IMG/VR virus record: IMGVR_UViG_3300047564_003525
Coordinates: 1-49,462 of that record
Reading direction: 5' to 3' (one strand)
Source of the DNA: a virus
DNA length: 49,462 nucleotides
Within the stretch, counting starts at the first letter, position 1. Each line of letters starts with the position of its first letter. Below the pieces are notes generated by a model. It made no database searches. It was given only the letters and a program-made list of their open reading frames with translations, and had not been told where the DNA came from. Of this stretch, positions 26,737-33,273 are shown one piece after another. Made by a program: the position numbers and the translations under genes.

Positions 26737-27254
26737 TACTTCACGACACCGAGATCCGCCGGTTGTGCGACCACGACCGCATGATCGTGCCCTTCAATGA
26801 AGAGCAGCTCAACCCGGCCAGCTACGACCTCCTGCTGGGCGGCGAGATCATGATTGAGAGCGTGGCCAGTCGCCAGCTGGTGCGGCTCAGCATCGCCGAA
26901 AACAGCGAATGGGATCCCTACTGGCTAAAGCCCGGCCAGTGGATCCTCGCGGAGACCTGGGAGACCTTCAACATGCCGCAGGATGTGGCTGGGCTGTTCT
27001 TTCTGAAATCCAGCCGGGCCCGCGAGGGCCTCGAGCACATGCACGCTGGTTTCGCGGACCCTGAGTGGAACGGCTCCAAGCTGACCCTCGAGCTCACCAA
27101 CGCCCGCCAGCTGCATCCCCTGCCCCTCTGGCCCGGCATGAAGGTCGGCCAGATGGTGTTCATGCTAACCGCCGGCAAGCCCGAGATCTCCTACGCGGAG
27201 CGCGGACATTACAATCTTCAACCCCGAGTGATGCCCTCATGGGAGTCGAACTGA
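26733..27254 (+). CDS. dcd: dCTP deaminase (Dcd/DUT family)
   Basis: A 173-residue protein with a GTG start coupled to the preceding stop. Family signatures are LNPASYDLLLGGEIM, SSRAREGLEHMHAGFADPEW and KLTLELTNARQLHPLPLWPG, with E120 in TLEL as the probable catalytic glutamate. The enzyme deaminates dCTP to dUTP (or dUMP in bifunctional forms), feeding thymidylate synthesis. The next gene is ThyX, so the two genes form a short dTTP supply cassette for phage replication. Its 3' end overlaps thyX by 16 bases. Confidence 0.88.
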   Translation: MILHDTEIRRLCDHDRMIVPFNEEQLNPASYDLLLGGEIMIESVASRQLVRLSIAENSEWDPYWLKPGQWILAETWETFNMPQDVAGLFFLKSSRAREGLEHMHAGFADPEWNGSKLTLELTNARQLHPLPLWPGMKVGQMVFMLTAGKPEISYAERGHYNLQPRVMPSWESN

Positions 27255-27865
27255 TCCACTGCACGCCCGACGCCGAGCGCCTGATCGTCAAGATGGCGCG
27301 GGTGTCGGCGCCGCAGAATGCCGACAACTGGGAGACCGGGCCGAAGCTGCTGCGTTACCTGATCCGGCACAAGCACTGGAGCCCACTGGAGATGGCTTCA
27401 ATGTGCGTCAAGATCGACACCCAGCGCGACATCGCTGCGCAAATCCTCAGACACCGCTCATTTTCTTTTCAGGAATTTTCAACTCGCTACGCCGTGGCCC
27501 AAGAGCCAGCCGTGCCTGAGCTGCGCCGGCAGGACACCAAGAACCGCCAGAACAGCATCGACGACCTGCCTGAGGACGTGACCGCCGAGCTGCGCCAGCG
27601 GGTGCGCCTGCTGTTCGGTGAGTCCAGCAAGCTCTACAACGACATGCTGACCCAGGGCGTCGCCAAGGAGACCGCTCGCCGAATCCTGCCGCTCAGCACC
27701 AGCACGACCATGTTCATGCACGGCACACTTCGCAGCTGGTTGCACTACATCGACGTGCGCTGCGATCCCTCCACCCAGCTCGAGCACCGGTTGATCGCCG
27801 AAGCCTGCCGGGAGATCTTCCGCGAGCAGTTCCCTACCATTGCAGAGGCCGCATGGAGCACATGA
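27239..27865 (+). CDS. thyX: Flavin-dependent thymidylate synthase ThyX
   Basis: A 208-residue ThyX. The start at ATG 27239 (MGVELIHCTPDAERLIVKMA) is chosen over more upstream frame-open sequence, which is the antisense-like shadow of dcd. The diagnostic RHRx7S motif is present (R71-H72-R73 to S81, RHRSFSFQEFSTRY). MARVSAPQN near the N-terminus and LRSWLHYIDVRCDPSTQLEH further on are conserved in the family. It methylates dUMP to dTMP using FAD, NADPH and methylene-tetrahydrofolate. ThyX is common in cyanobacteria and their phages. It overlaps the next gene by 13 bases. Confidence 0.95.
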   Translation: MGVELIHCTPDAERLIVKMARVSAPQNADNWETGPKLLRYLIRHKHWSPLEMASMCVKIDTQRDIAAQILRHRSFSFQEFSTRYAVAQEPAVPELRRQDTKNRQNSIDDLPEDVTAELRQRVRLLFGESSKLYNDMLTQGVAKETARRILPLSTSTTMFMHGTLRSWLHYIDVRCDPSTQLEHRLIAEACREIFREQFPTIAEAAWST

Positions 27866-28161
27866 GATTCGCTTCCCGTGACGGCACGGTCGACCCCGAG
27901 GAAGGCCTGCTGATGGCCTACCAGCTGTTTGCCGAAGGCCGGCCGCAGGAGGCAGCCATGATGTTCCTCGCCTACGCCGACCAGGAAAACGACATCGGCA
28001 TTGTCGGCCAGAGCGAATACGACGCTTTGGCCAAGCACCTGAAGGAGGTGCTGGCGCACGTTGCGCTCTACAACATGATCACCAGCTGCCAGATCCAGCC
28101 GGTGCTCACCGACGAGCTGGAGCCGGCCTACAAGCCCTCGCCTTGGTACACCGAGAGCTGA
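27853..28161 (+). CDS. Conserved hypothetical protein after thyX
   Basis: A 102-residue, mostly helical acidic protein (MEHMRFASRDGTVDPEEGLL MAYQLFAEGRPQEAAMMFLA). Its helix-turn-helix repeat-like pattern resembles a small TPR-type unit, but no family is certain. It is the last gene of the + strand late and metabolic block. Its 3' end overlaps the oppositely oriented integrase gene by 34 bases, and no separate terminator was seen between them. Confidence 0.62.
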   Translation: MEHMRFASRDGTVDPEEGLLMAYQLFAEGRPQEAAMMFLAYADQENDIGIVGQSEYDALAKHLKEVLAHVALYNMITSCQIQPVLTDELEPAYKPSPWYTES

Positions 28162-29252
28162 TCGGCCACCGCCGCAGCCATCGCCTTAGCGCCGTCCTCG
28201 AGCAGGTGCGCGTAGCGGCTGGTGGTCAGCGGACTAGCGTGACCGAGCAGATTGCCGACTTGCGGCAGCGTCAGACCGGCTTTGGTGATCGCTACTGAGG
28301 CCCAGTGATGCCGCGCATCGTGAACCTTGAAGTCTTTGATGCCGGCAACCTGCATCAGCTCTTCCCATAGTTTCTGATAGCCAACAAGGTGGCCATCGCC
28401 CTGCCCTGCGATAATCCATTGTGTATTCGATTTGAGACGCAGTTCTCTCAAAATGAGAATTGCCGAAGGAGGAATATGCACTATCCGCTCATGGCCAGTC
28501 TTTTTGCCAGTCTTGTGATCGCTGGCGGGCACCACCAGCAGCGCTGCCTGCTCGTCGAACCAATCCCATTTGCCGCGGCAGATTTCGCCCACCCTGCAGC
28601 CGGTCAGCATCAGCAGCCGCACCAGTTGGGCAAAGCGCCAGCGCAGTGGGCTGGTGGCGATCGTGTCCAGTGCAGCTACCAGCCGCTGCCGCTCTTCGCC
28701 TGACAGGTAACGCCGCCGCTTGCGCTCGGTGTTGGTCGGAATCTTCTGGCAGGGGTTGTCCGGCCGCAGGCCCCACAGGATCGCAAGGTTGAACGCCTTG
28801 CGCAGCACCGCCAGCGTCCGGTTGGCCTGAATTGGACGTATCGAGCCGATCAGCTTCATGACCTGCGCACTGGTCACGGCCTGCACCTTTTCGCGGCCCA
28901 GTCTGGGGATGATGTGGACCTGCCAAATGCTCCGGTAGTTCTTCGCCGTGCCCGGCCGCAGCTTCGGGTAATGCTCGGCCAGCACCCGCTGATACAGATC
29001 GGCCACTGTCGGAGCGCTGCGCAGCTCTTGGCGGGCACTGGTGGGCGATTTGCCCTGGGCGGCCGCCACGAGGATCTTGTGGGCCTCCTCGCGGGCGAGC
29101 GTGCGGTTGAGGACATCGGCTCGACCGATCTTGTGGTGCTGCTGCTTGCCGCTCGGTTCGCGGTAGCGCAGATACCAGGTTTCGACCCCGCTCGGCAGCG
29201 CCAGCAGCCCCAGCCCGGCGACCTTGGTATCGGGCTTCCACTCGCGTTTCAT
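28128..29252 (-). CDS. int: Tyrosine-type site-specific integrase
   Basis: A 374-residue tyrosine recombinase. Residues 1-75 are an N-terminal arm-binding domain (DUF4102-like, WYLRYREPSGKQQHHKIGRA), 80-165 the SAM-like core-binding domain, and 180-365 the catalytic domain. Visible catalytic residues are R220 (TGCRVGEI), K247 (DHKTGK), H311 and R314 (HDARHHW), H338 (LLGHAS) and nucleophile Y347 (SRYAHL). The start has GGAGGG upstream on its strand. It inserts and, with an excisionase, excises the phage genome. The gene faces a tRNA gene about 245 bases from its start, with repeated CGCGCAA sites between, as expected for attP. A DNA-binding HTH gene at 37026-37256 could be its excisionase. Confidence 0.95.
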   Translation of the reverse strand: MKREWKPDTKVAGLGLLALPSGVETWYLRYREPSGKQQHHKIGRADVLNRTLAREEAHKILVAAAQGKSPTSARQELRSAPTVADLYQRVLAEHYPKLRPGTAKNYRSIWQVHIIPRLGREKVQAVTSAQVMKLIGSIRPIQANRTLAVLRKAFNLAILWGLRPDNPCQKIPTNTERKRRRYLSGEERQRLVAALDTIATSPLRWRFAQLVRLLMLTGCRVGEICRGKWDWFDEQAALLVVPASDHKTGKKTGHERIVHIPPSAILILRELRLKSNTQWIIAGQGDGHLVGYQKLWEELMQVAGIKDFKVHDARHHWASVAITKAGLTLPQVGNLLGHASPLTTSRYAHLLEDGAKAMAAAVADQLSVYQGEGL

Positions 29253-29262
29253 GCGTCCCTCC

Positions 29263-29315
29263 GTTCGCGCACTATTCGCGCAGATTTGCGCGAATTAGCG
29301 GTAAGTTGCGCGAAT
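29263..29315. repeat. Integrase arm-type sites, left group
   Basis: This stretch holds GTTCGCGCACTATTCGCGCA (29263-29282) and two inverted copies of the core, TTGCGCGAAT at 29286-29295 and 29306-29315, spaced exactly 20 bp. The core ATTCGCGCAA recurs at 29481-29490. Ordered direct and inverted short repeats beside an integrase gene are typical of arm-type integrase binding sites; they may also autoregulate the integrase promoter. Confidence 0.65.
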
Positions 29316-29469
29316 CAGTGGGTAAAAGCAATCTCAATAATCGTTGTTTACTCAGATACTTAATGAGTTCGCGTGAAGTTCCGTGAGACTTTCAAAAGAG
29401 ACTTTTAATCGTTTGGTACAGGCCAAATGCGCGAGTGAAAACAAGGGGATAGACAGTAGCAAAAGCGCC

Positions 29470-29490
29470 GTTCGCGCAGTATTCGCGCAA
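29470..29490. repeat. Integrase arm-type site, tRNA-proximal copy
   Basis: GTTCGCGCAGTATTCGCGCA at 29470-29489 repeats the 29263-29282 sequence with one mismatch, in direct orientation, ending seven bases before the tRNA. The two copies bracket about 190 bp of AT-richer DNA that would be the P arm of an attachment site. Confidence 0.62.
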
Positions 29491-29496
29491 CTCTTA

Positions 29497-29570
29497 GGGC
29501 CCATAACTCAATGGTAGAGTGGCGAACTTTTAATTCGCAAATCTCGGTTCAACTCCGAGTGGGCCTACCA
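29497..29570 (+). tRNA. tRNA-Lys (anticodon UUU), CCA encoded; possible part of attP
   Basis: A full cloverleaf can be drawn. The acceptor stem is GGGCCCA (29497-29503) with TGGGCCT, having one G-U pair at the end. The D stem is ACTC/GAGT. The anticodon stem is GCGAA/TTCGC with loop CTTTTAA, giving anticodon TTT. The variable loop is short, and the T arm is CTCGG-TTCAACT-CCGAG. It ends with discriminator A and an encoded CCA. It lies in a non-coding gap beside the integrase. A tRNA here usually marks the attachment site; a complete rather than 3'-partial tRNA is notable and could be functional. Confidence 0.93.
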
Positions 29571-29584
29571 ATCCCGCATTGATC

Positions 29585-29601
29585 CCAAAGGAATCCTTTG
29601 G
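29585..29601. repeat. Short palindrome downstream of tRNA
   Basis: CCAAAGGA-A-TCCTTTGG is a perfect 17-base palindrome 14 bases after the tRNA end. It may be a binding site or processing/termination hairpin; there is no T-run after it. Nothing else is evident between it and the next gene at 29650. Confidence 0.5.
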
Positions 29602-29649
29602 TGGCCGTCGCCTTCGCTACGGTTTTCCCAGGCCTTGCCGGTGGCGCCG

Positions 29650-29883
29650 ATGGCGACCTACCTCCTGGAAGTAACCGCCAAGGTCGTGGTGCATAGCGAC
29701 GAGGAGTCCATCGAGGACTTTCTGGCGAACACCTACTCGCGCATCGTTGAGTTCGTCCCCGATGACGAGCACATCATGGACATCGAGCTGGATGCCTTTC
29801 CCCTACCCCAGGAACCAGGTGGATCACCAGATTTCGGAGACGGAGTTGATCCCCAGGAAGGAGGCGAAGCTCCGGTTTCGTGA
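29650..29883 (+). CDS. Small acidic hypothetical protein
   Basis: 77 residues from ATG 29650 (MATYLLEVTAKVVVHSDEES IEDFLANTYSRIVEFVPDDE); a TTG at 29635 would add five residues. The N-terminal half looks like a small alpha/beta protein with a mixed strand, helix and strand. The acidic Gly/Pro C-terminus is encoded in a 92-base overlap with the HNH gene in another frame, so the last 30 residues may be constrained by that gene. No family is recognised. Confidence 0.55.
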   Translation: MATYLLEVTAKVVVHSDEESIEDFLANTYSRIVEFVPDDEHIMDIELDAFPLPQEPGGSPDFGDGVDPQEGGEAPVS

Positions 29884-30130
29884 TCAGATCATGCTTAGCT
29901 GGGACCATGCTTGCGCCTATTGCCGGGCGCCGCTGGGCAGCAGGGAGGCCACTCTCGACCACGTCGTGCCCAAGGCCAAGGGCGGCCTTACGGTGAAGCA
30001 GAACCTCGTGGCCTGCTGTCTTCAGTGCAACGCCTCCAAGCAGCATGCCGACTGGCAGGACTGGCTGCGCGATCAGGCGTTCCACTCACTGGCCGGCGAG
30101 GACGCGATTCGCTCCTGGCTCAGTTCCTGA
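29792..30130 (+). CDS. HNH endonuclease family protein
   Basis: 112 residues from ATG 29792 (MPFPYPRNQVDHQISETELI ...). The HNH fold is clear: C41-xx-C44 (CAYC), LDHVVPKAKGG with D56-H57, N71 (QNLVACC) and the second zinc ligands in CCLQCNASK. Family members cut DNA; in phages they serve as homing enzymes, packaging nucleases or nicking enzymes. A packaging role is unlikely because terminase is not adjacent. The start lies within the previous gene. The 3' end converges with another HNH gene on the opposite strand, with 11 bases of overlap. Confidence 0.8.
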   Translation: MPFPYPRNQVDHQISETELIPRKEAKLRFRDQIMLSWDHACAYCRAPLGSREATLDHVVPKAKGGLTVKQNLVACCLQCNASKQHADWQDWLRDQAFHSLAGEDAIRSWLSS

Positions 30131-30434
30131 AGCTGCCGTGCCCCTCGTCCTTTGAGCGGCGCCGGTGGCAGTTGGCGCAGCGCACGTCGCACTTCTCGAC
30201 TTCCGTCTTGATGCGTTCGACGCTGCATCGGTCAGCCACCATTCGACTAATGGCTGCGCTCTTCTCGGCCGGATTGCGATGGTCGAATTCGAGAACGCGG
30301 ATATCTTTCTCGCCGCAGTCAACGCACGGGTGCTCAAGCAGATAGCTCCACACCCACATGCGTGCTCGAATCTTGGCGTGGTGGTCCTTTGTCTGGTGGC
30401 CAGCCATCCGCAGCACAAGCGCGGTCTGGCCCAT
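30120..30434 (-). CDS. HNH-type zinc protein (second, distinct type)
   Basis: A 104-residue protein. Motifs are HPCVDCGEKDIRVLEFDHRN (C37, C40, D51-H52) and KCDVRCANCHRRRS (C86, C89, H90), with IRARMWVWSYLLEH before them. This is a known small HNH subfamily (CxDC ... LxFDHR ... VRCANCH). The start could be the internal MAGHQTKDHHAK (Met 10). It is the last gene of the long leftward early block and converges with the other HNH gene. Confidence 0.78.
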   Translation of the reverse strand: MGQTALVLRMAGHQTKDHHAKIRARMWVWSYLLEHPCVDCGEKDIRVLEFDHRNPAEKSAAISRMVADRCSVERIKTEVEKCDVRCANCHRRRSKDEGHGSFRN

Positions 30435-30465
30435 GGTAGGGACTGATACCTGTTAGTCTCGCCGT

Positions 30466-30639
30466 CTATCGCGCCAGCAGGTGATCCAGATACAGCTCGG
30501 CCTGCCACAGGTCGCTGCTGTAGCGGCAGTAGCCCTTGGCGCAGCTGCGGTAGTAGAGCTCACCGCCACCCTCCGGCTCGAGCGTTTCAATCAGGCCACC
30601 GTCGCGCTTGAGGGTGCTGACTACTGTCGGGTTGGGCAT
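30466..30639 (-). CDS. Small hypothetical protein
   Basis: 57 residues (MPNPTVVSTLKRDGGLIETL ... DLWQAELYLDHLLAR). The start at 30639 overlaps the preceding gene's end by 19 bases. It is a compact alpha/beta-type small protein with two Cys (RSCAKGYCRYSS). No family is known to me. It belongs to the leftward chain of overlapping small genes. Confidence 0.62.
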   Translation of the reverse strand: MPNPTVVSTLKRDGGLIETLEPEGGGELYYRSCAKGYCRYSSDLWQAELYLDHLLAR

Positions 30640-30959
30640 GCTTTGAACACCGAGCATTGGGCTGCAAATCTTCCACCAGTCTGGCGAGCCTCCGGCCAGC
30701 CGAAGCTGCAATTTGCATCTACCGGCAGCCAGTGGATGCACTGCCAGCACAGAATCCGATCTTCGCCGCCGCATGAATGGCGACGCTTGAAATCCGCGTA
30801 GATGCGCTCAGCCTTAAAGATGGCCTCTTCCTGCTCGGTGGTTTCGAGGCAGGTGCGCATCTGCAGCTCATCCGTGGCGCCGAGGCGAATGCGAAGATGC
30901 CACACCCCGGCATCCTCGGAGAGGATCATCCGGCCGGCGTGGTATCGCTTTTGAGGCAT
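30621..30959 (-). CDS. Small protein with C-terminal Cys4 zinc-type module
   Basis: A 112-residue protein. The N-terminal half (GVWHLRIRLGATDELQMRTC LETTEQEEAIFKAERIYADF) looks like an Arc/IHF-type strand plus helix. The C-terminus CWQCIHWLPVDANCSFGWPE ARQTGGRFAAQCSVF has four Cys in a CxxCxxW-C-GGxFAAxC pattern. A related pattern ends the HTH protein at 33274-33759, suggesting a shared zinc-binding unit. The function is unknown; nucleic-acid or protein binding is likely. Confidence 0.68.
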   Translation of the reverse strand: MPQKRYHAGRMILSEDAGVWHLRIRLGATDELQMRTCLETTEQEEAIFKAERIYADFKRRHSCGGEDRILCWQCIHWLPVDANCSFGWPEARQTGGRFAAQCSVFKACPTRQ

Positions 30960-31492
30960 TCAATCGCGGCGTCGATCTTGCGACGGAATTCTTCAAGACT
31001 GCCGTCATTATGAATGACGACATCAAATTCGTCCCATTCGTCCAGCCCGCCTTCAGAAATGTGCAAGCCATCGTGTACGGCGTTTTGCCGTACCACCTTC
31101 CACATTTGGCCACCCATGGCTTTGACGGCCTTGGCTTCGTTGGGGAACCGCACGTCGTCTGTCACGACGTTGTCATGGCGGCTGGCCTGGGCCTGCCAGC
31201 AGCGCAGCCAGGTGTCTGCACCGATCCGGTCGCGCCCCCACTCGGTGCCGAGCGTTTGCAGAATGTGGCGGACGCTGCAACCAAGCTCGGGTACGACAAA
31301 GCTCTTGTCGACCCACACCAGCTTCATGGCTTCGTCTTCGCGGTAGCCGAGGCTTATCAGGAACGACATTGCCATGCGCTTGAGCGGCTCGGCAAAGCTC
31401 ACCGGTTGAAAGCCACGATGAGCAAGCACTGTGGCAATAAAGGTCTTCCCGGACTGTGGCGCCGGGCTGTAAATGCCGATGATTGCGTTCAT
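30926..31492 (-). CDS. Deoxynucleoside monophosphate kinase (T4 gp1-like)
   Basis: A 188-residue P-loop kinase. The N-terminus IIGIYSPAPQSGKTFIATVL is a slightly unusual Walker A (SGKT). LQTLGTEWGRDRIGADTWL and VVTDDVRFPNEAKAVKAMGG are strong signatures of the phage dNMP kinase family, which phosphorylates dTMP, dGMP and modified dNMPs to diphosphates. Together with dcd and thyX it completes a deoxynucleotide supply set. It overlaps both neighbours (ATGA upstream). Confidence 0.85.
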   Translation of the reverse strand: MNAIIGIYSPAPQSGKTFIATVLAHRGFQPVSFAEPLKRMAMSFLISLGYREDEAMKLVWVDKSFVVPELGCSVRHILQTLGTEWGRDRIGADTWLRCWQAQASRHDNVVTDDVRFPNEAKAVKAMGGQMWKVVRQNAVHDGLHISEGGLDEWDEFDVVIHNDGSLEEFRRKIDAAIECLKSDTTPAG

Positions 31493-31701
31493 CGGTCGAA
31501 TGCCTCTGGATCAATCTGCTTGATCTCCCACCAGGCTAGTCGAGCTTCCTCGGCCGAGTGCTGGCAGAACTCTTGCCACAGCCCGGTGTAGGTCATGTGC
31601 AGGGGGTGGCCTTCGGGCAGCTTGTCGCGACCGGAGTCTTCATACAGCTTGTCGATGAATTCGGCCTTCATCTGTTCAATTCGGGGGTGGCAGTCAAACA
31701 T
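31489..31701 (-). CDS. Small hypothetical protein
   Basis: 70 residues from ATG 31701 (MFDCHPRIEQMKAEFIDKLY EDSGRDKLPEGHPLHMTYTG). It is helical, acidic and Trp-rich at the end (LAWWEIKQIDPEAF). The stop overlaps the dNMP kinase start (ATGA). No family is recognised. Confidence 0.62.
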   Translation of the reverse strand: MFDCHPRIEQMKAEFIDKLYEDSGRDKLPEGHPLHMTYTGLWQEFCQHSAEEARLAWWEIKQIDPEAFDR

Positions 31702-31888
31702 CGTTTCCAGCGAGCGAGCGTGCGTAGGCCCTGGCCTCCGAGTGCGTCTCGAAGGTCGGGCCCCAGGTGACAAGGGCGCCGTCAAAGCACCACGGCTGGA
31801 ACGCTAGCCCCAGTCCGCGGTCAACGGGCTGGACGCCGTAAGAGGGCTGGTTTTGCCCCCGATACGGGCCCTGTTCAGATTGAATCAT
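31694..31888 (-). CDS. Small hypothetical protein
   Basis: 64 residues from ATG 31888 (MIQSEQGPYRGQNQPSYGVQ PVDRGLGLAFQPWCFDGALV). The Gly/Gln/Pro-rich N-terminus is followed by a strand-helix end (THSEARAYARSLAGNDV) typical of small phage proteins. It overlaps the next gene by eight bases and the preceding gene by 14. The function is unknown. Confidence 0.6.
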   Translation of the reverse strand: MIQSEQGPYRGQNQPSYGVQPVDRGLGLAFQPWCFDGALVTWGPTFETHSEARAYARSLAGNDV

Positions 31889-32051
31889 CACCACTCCACT
31901 CGGGCAAGAGGCCGAGCACGTTGACCTGACTGCCGGGGTTGAGCTCGGTGGCGATGTAGTGAGCGTGGGTGGATCCGTTGGCGTAGAAGACGCTGATTTC
32001 GCGGGATCCATCGGGGCGCACCAGCTGGATCTGGTAAGGCTGGACGGTCAT
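31875..32051 (-). CDS. Small hypothetical beta-type protein
   Basis: 58 residues from ATG 32051 (MTVQPYQIQLVRPDGSREIS VFYANGSTHAHYIATELNPG). It resembles a small domain with strands and one helix; I recall near-identical small proteins in Synechococcus phages and genomes but know no function. The ATG overlaps the stop of a 29-codon membrane gene (ATGA). Confidence 0.63.
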   Translation of the reverse strand: MTVQPYQIQLVRPDGSREISVFYANGSTHAHYIATELNPGSQVNVLGLLPEWSGDDSI

Positions 32052-32137
32052 GGCAGGAGTTTCTTGCAGATACAGAGGAACGCGGCGCAGATTAGCCAGT
32101 AGGCGATCGACAGCCACAGGATATGAGTGAGAGTCAC
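32048..32137 (-). CDS. 29-residue single-span membrane micro-protein
   Basis: A GTG start (complement of 32135-32137) overlaps the upstream stop as GTGA, and its TGA overlaps the downstream ATG as ATGA, so the frame fits exactly into the overlapping gene chain. The product VTLTHILWLSIAYWLICAAF-LCICKKLLP is one hydrophobic helix with a basic end. The perfect couplings at both ends are the main evidence. Confidence 0.55.
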   Translation of the reverse strand: MTLTHILWLSIAYWLICAAFLCICKKLLP

Positions 32138-32397
32138 GCGGCACCTCCCCAACGTCGCAAGACGTAATCAGCGAACTCGGCCATATCGCCAGACGCGACC
32201 GCTTCGGCGACGGTGTACTCGTCGGTGTCATCTCCCCACCAAAACACCGCAGCCTCGTTGAGGTCGTCCTCGGTCGGTGACGACACTTCCAGCTCGGCCC
32301 GCACCTCGTTGCACAGATCCCGATGCGCCTTGGGCTTCAACGGATACTTGTCGATGGCTTGCACCAGCTGATCGCAGCGAGCACGAAAGTCAGGCAT
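32134..32397 (-). CDS. Small hypothetical protein
   Basis: 87 residues from ATG 32397 (MPDFRARCDQLVQAIDKYPL KPKAHRDLCNEVRAELEVSS). It is helical and acidic, with WWGDDTDEYTVAEAVASGDM near the end. No known family. It overlaps the previous gene by eight bases and the membrane micro-gene by four. Confidence 0.62.
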   Translation of the reverse strand: MPDFRARCDQLVQAIDKYPLKPKAHRDLCNEVRAELEVSSPTEDDLNEAAVFWWGDDTDEYTVAEAVASGDMAEFADYVLRRWGGAA

Positions 32398-32566
32398 CGG
32401 TCTCTCCCACGTAGTCGAAGTGTCGCGCATCGTCGAGGCGCTGCTGGTAGATCAGCTCCTTCAGGCCAGCTCGGGTGAACTGCGGAAGCGCCAGTATGTC
32501 TGTGCGGTAGGCCAGGGTGATCACCCTGCCGTCTTCAGGGCCGCCCACCAGCTCGATGGCGCTCAC
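32390..32566 (-). CDS. Small hypothetical protein
   Basis: 58 residues from a GTG at 32566 that overlaps the upstream stop (GTGA). The sequence (SAIELVGGPEDGRVITLAYR TDILALPQF) has the LVGGPxDG motif common to small phage proteins of unknown function, ending with a DDARHFDYVGE segment. Confidence 0.63.
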   Translation of the reverse strand: MSAIELVGGPEDGRVITLAYRTDILALPQFTRAGLKELIYQQRLDDARHFDYVGETDA

Positions 32567-32952
32567 GACTGCACCTCCCCCGGCACAAGCATCTGCCGGA
32601 TCCGGGTGGCAGTGAACGGGCCTCGAGCGATTGCTCGCCACACAGCACGCATCACGTAGGGCGCCTGCGTCTCAGCGACCACGCTGCCGGTGTCATGCAG
32701 GGCTGCAACGACCTCCCGGTACATCTCCTGGTACAGCGCCGGATCGGGCAGCATCAGTGCATCGCGCCAGGCTGCCACCTGGCTCAGTGCTGTGTAGCCA
32801 AAATTGCGCAACTTGAGCAGGTCGTCGGTGGTGGCCATCATGAGCTGTTGGGCCGTGAAGTATCCGCCGCGCAGCAGCGCATTGATCGTCTTTAGCGACA
32901 TGTGCTCGCTGGTTTCCGGCAGTAGCCGGAAGTCGTCTTCAGTGGGGTGCAT
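32563..32952 (-). CDS. RNA polymerase alpha-CTD-like (helix-hairpin-helix) protein
   Basis: 129 residues from ATG 32952; an upstream Met at 32979 is possible. Residues 18-64 (MSLKTINALLRGGYFTAQQL MMATTDDLLKLRNFGYTALS) closely resemble the C-terminal domain of bacterial RNA polymerase alpha subunit (SxRxxNxLxxxxIxTxxxLxxxxxxDLLxIxNFGxxSLxEI). This domain binds UP-element DNA and transcription activators. The rest is helical with no N-terminal alpha assembly domain. A stand-alone phage copy could bind DNA at promoters or compete with or mimic host alpha-CTD; that role is inference. Confidence 0.72.
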   Translation of the reverse strand: MHPTEDDFRLLPETSEHMSLKTINALLRGGYFTAQQLMMATTDDLLKLRNFGYTALSQVAAWRDALMLPDPALYQEMYREVVAALHDTGSVVAETQAPYVMRAVWRAIARGPFTATRIRQMLVPGEVQS

Positions 32953-33103
32953 GGGTTTCTTCGGGGTCGAGCCATTCAATGAGGTTCCACCAGGGCCCGT
33001 ATTCGTCGAAGGCTTTGGCCTTGGCTTCGGTAAAGCTGGCAGCGGTCACAAAATCGAGGATGTTCGACTGGGGGATAGCGAAGTGGTAGTTGCGTTCAGT
33101 CAT
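32939..33103 (-). CDS. Small hypothetical protein
   Basis: 54 residues from ATG 33103 (MTERNYHFAIPQSNILDFVT AASFTEAKAKAFDEYGPWWN), a strand-helix mini-protein with Trp pairs. It overlaps the alpha-CTD-like gene by 14 bases and the next membrane mini-gene by four (ATGA). The function is unknown. Confidence 0.6.
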   Translation of the reverse strand: MTERNYHFAIPQSNILDFVTAASFTEAKAKAFDEYGPWWNLIEWLDPEETHAPH

Positions 33104-33213
33104 TCGCAAACAGGCATGGCGGATTGGGGGACGGCAGCGCATTGCTTGCCGTGCTCGCTGATGATGCTGGCGATCACCACAACGGGGATCAAGAACAAGA
33201 ACACGCGGGTCAT
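33100..33213 (-). CDS. 37-residue membrane mini-protein
   Basis: The ATG is the complement of 33211-33213 and the TGA overlaps the next ATG (ATGA). The product begins MTRVFLFLIPVVVIASIISE and then has two Cys. The N-terminus resembles a signal peptide or single membrane helix; there is no clear lipobox. The tight coupling supports expression. Confidence 0.5.
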   Translation of the reverse strand: MTRVFLFLIPVVVIASIISEHGKQCAAVPQSAMPVCE

Positions 33214-33273
33214 GAGGTCTGTCGGTTGACTGGGTCATCATGCCGGTTGCGGCAGAAGCTGTGGGGCCCGTTG

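Noticed and set aside
27065-27238. N-terminal extension of ThyX
   Set aside because: The upstream in-frame sequence is out-of-frame dcd coding region; the family start is MGVELIHC at 27239.
33214-33273. Additional gene between the membrane mini-gene and the HTH regulator
   Set aside because: Only 60 bases with short frames that merely extend neighbours; no coding signal.
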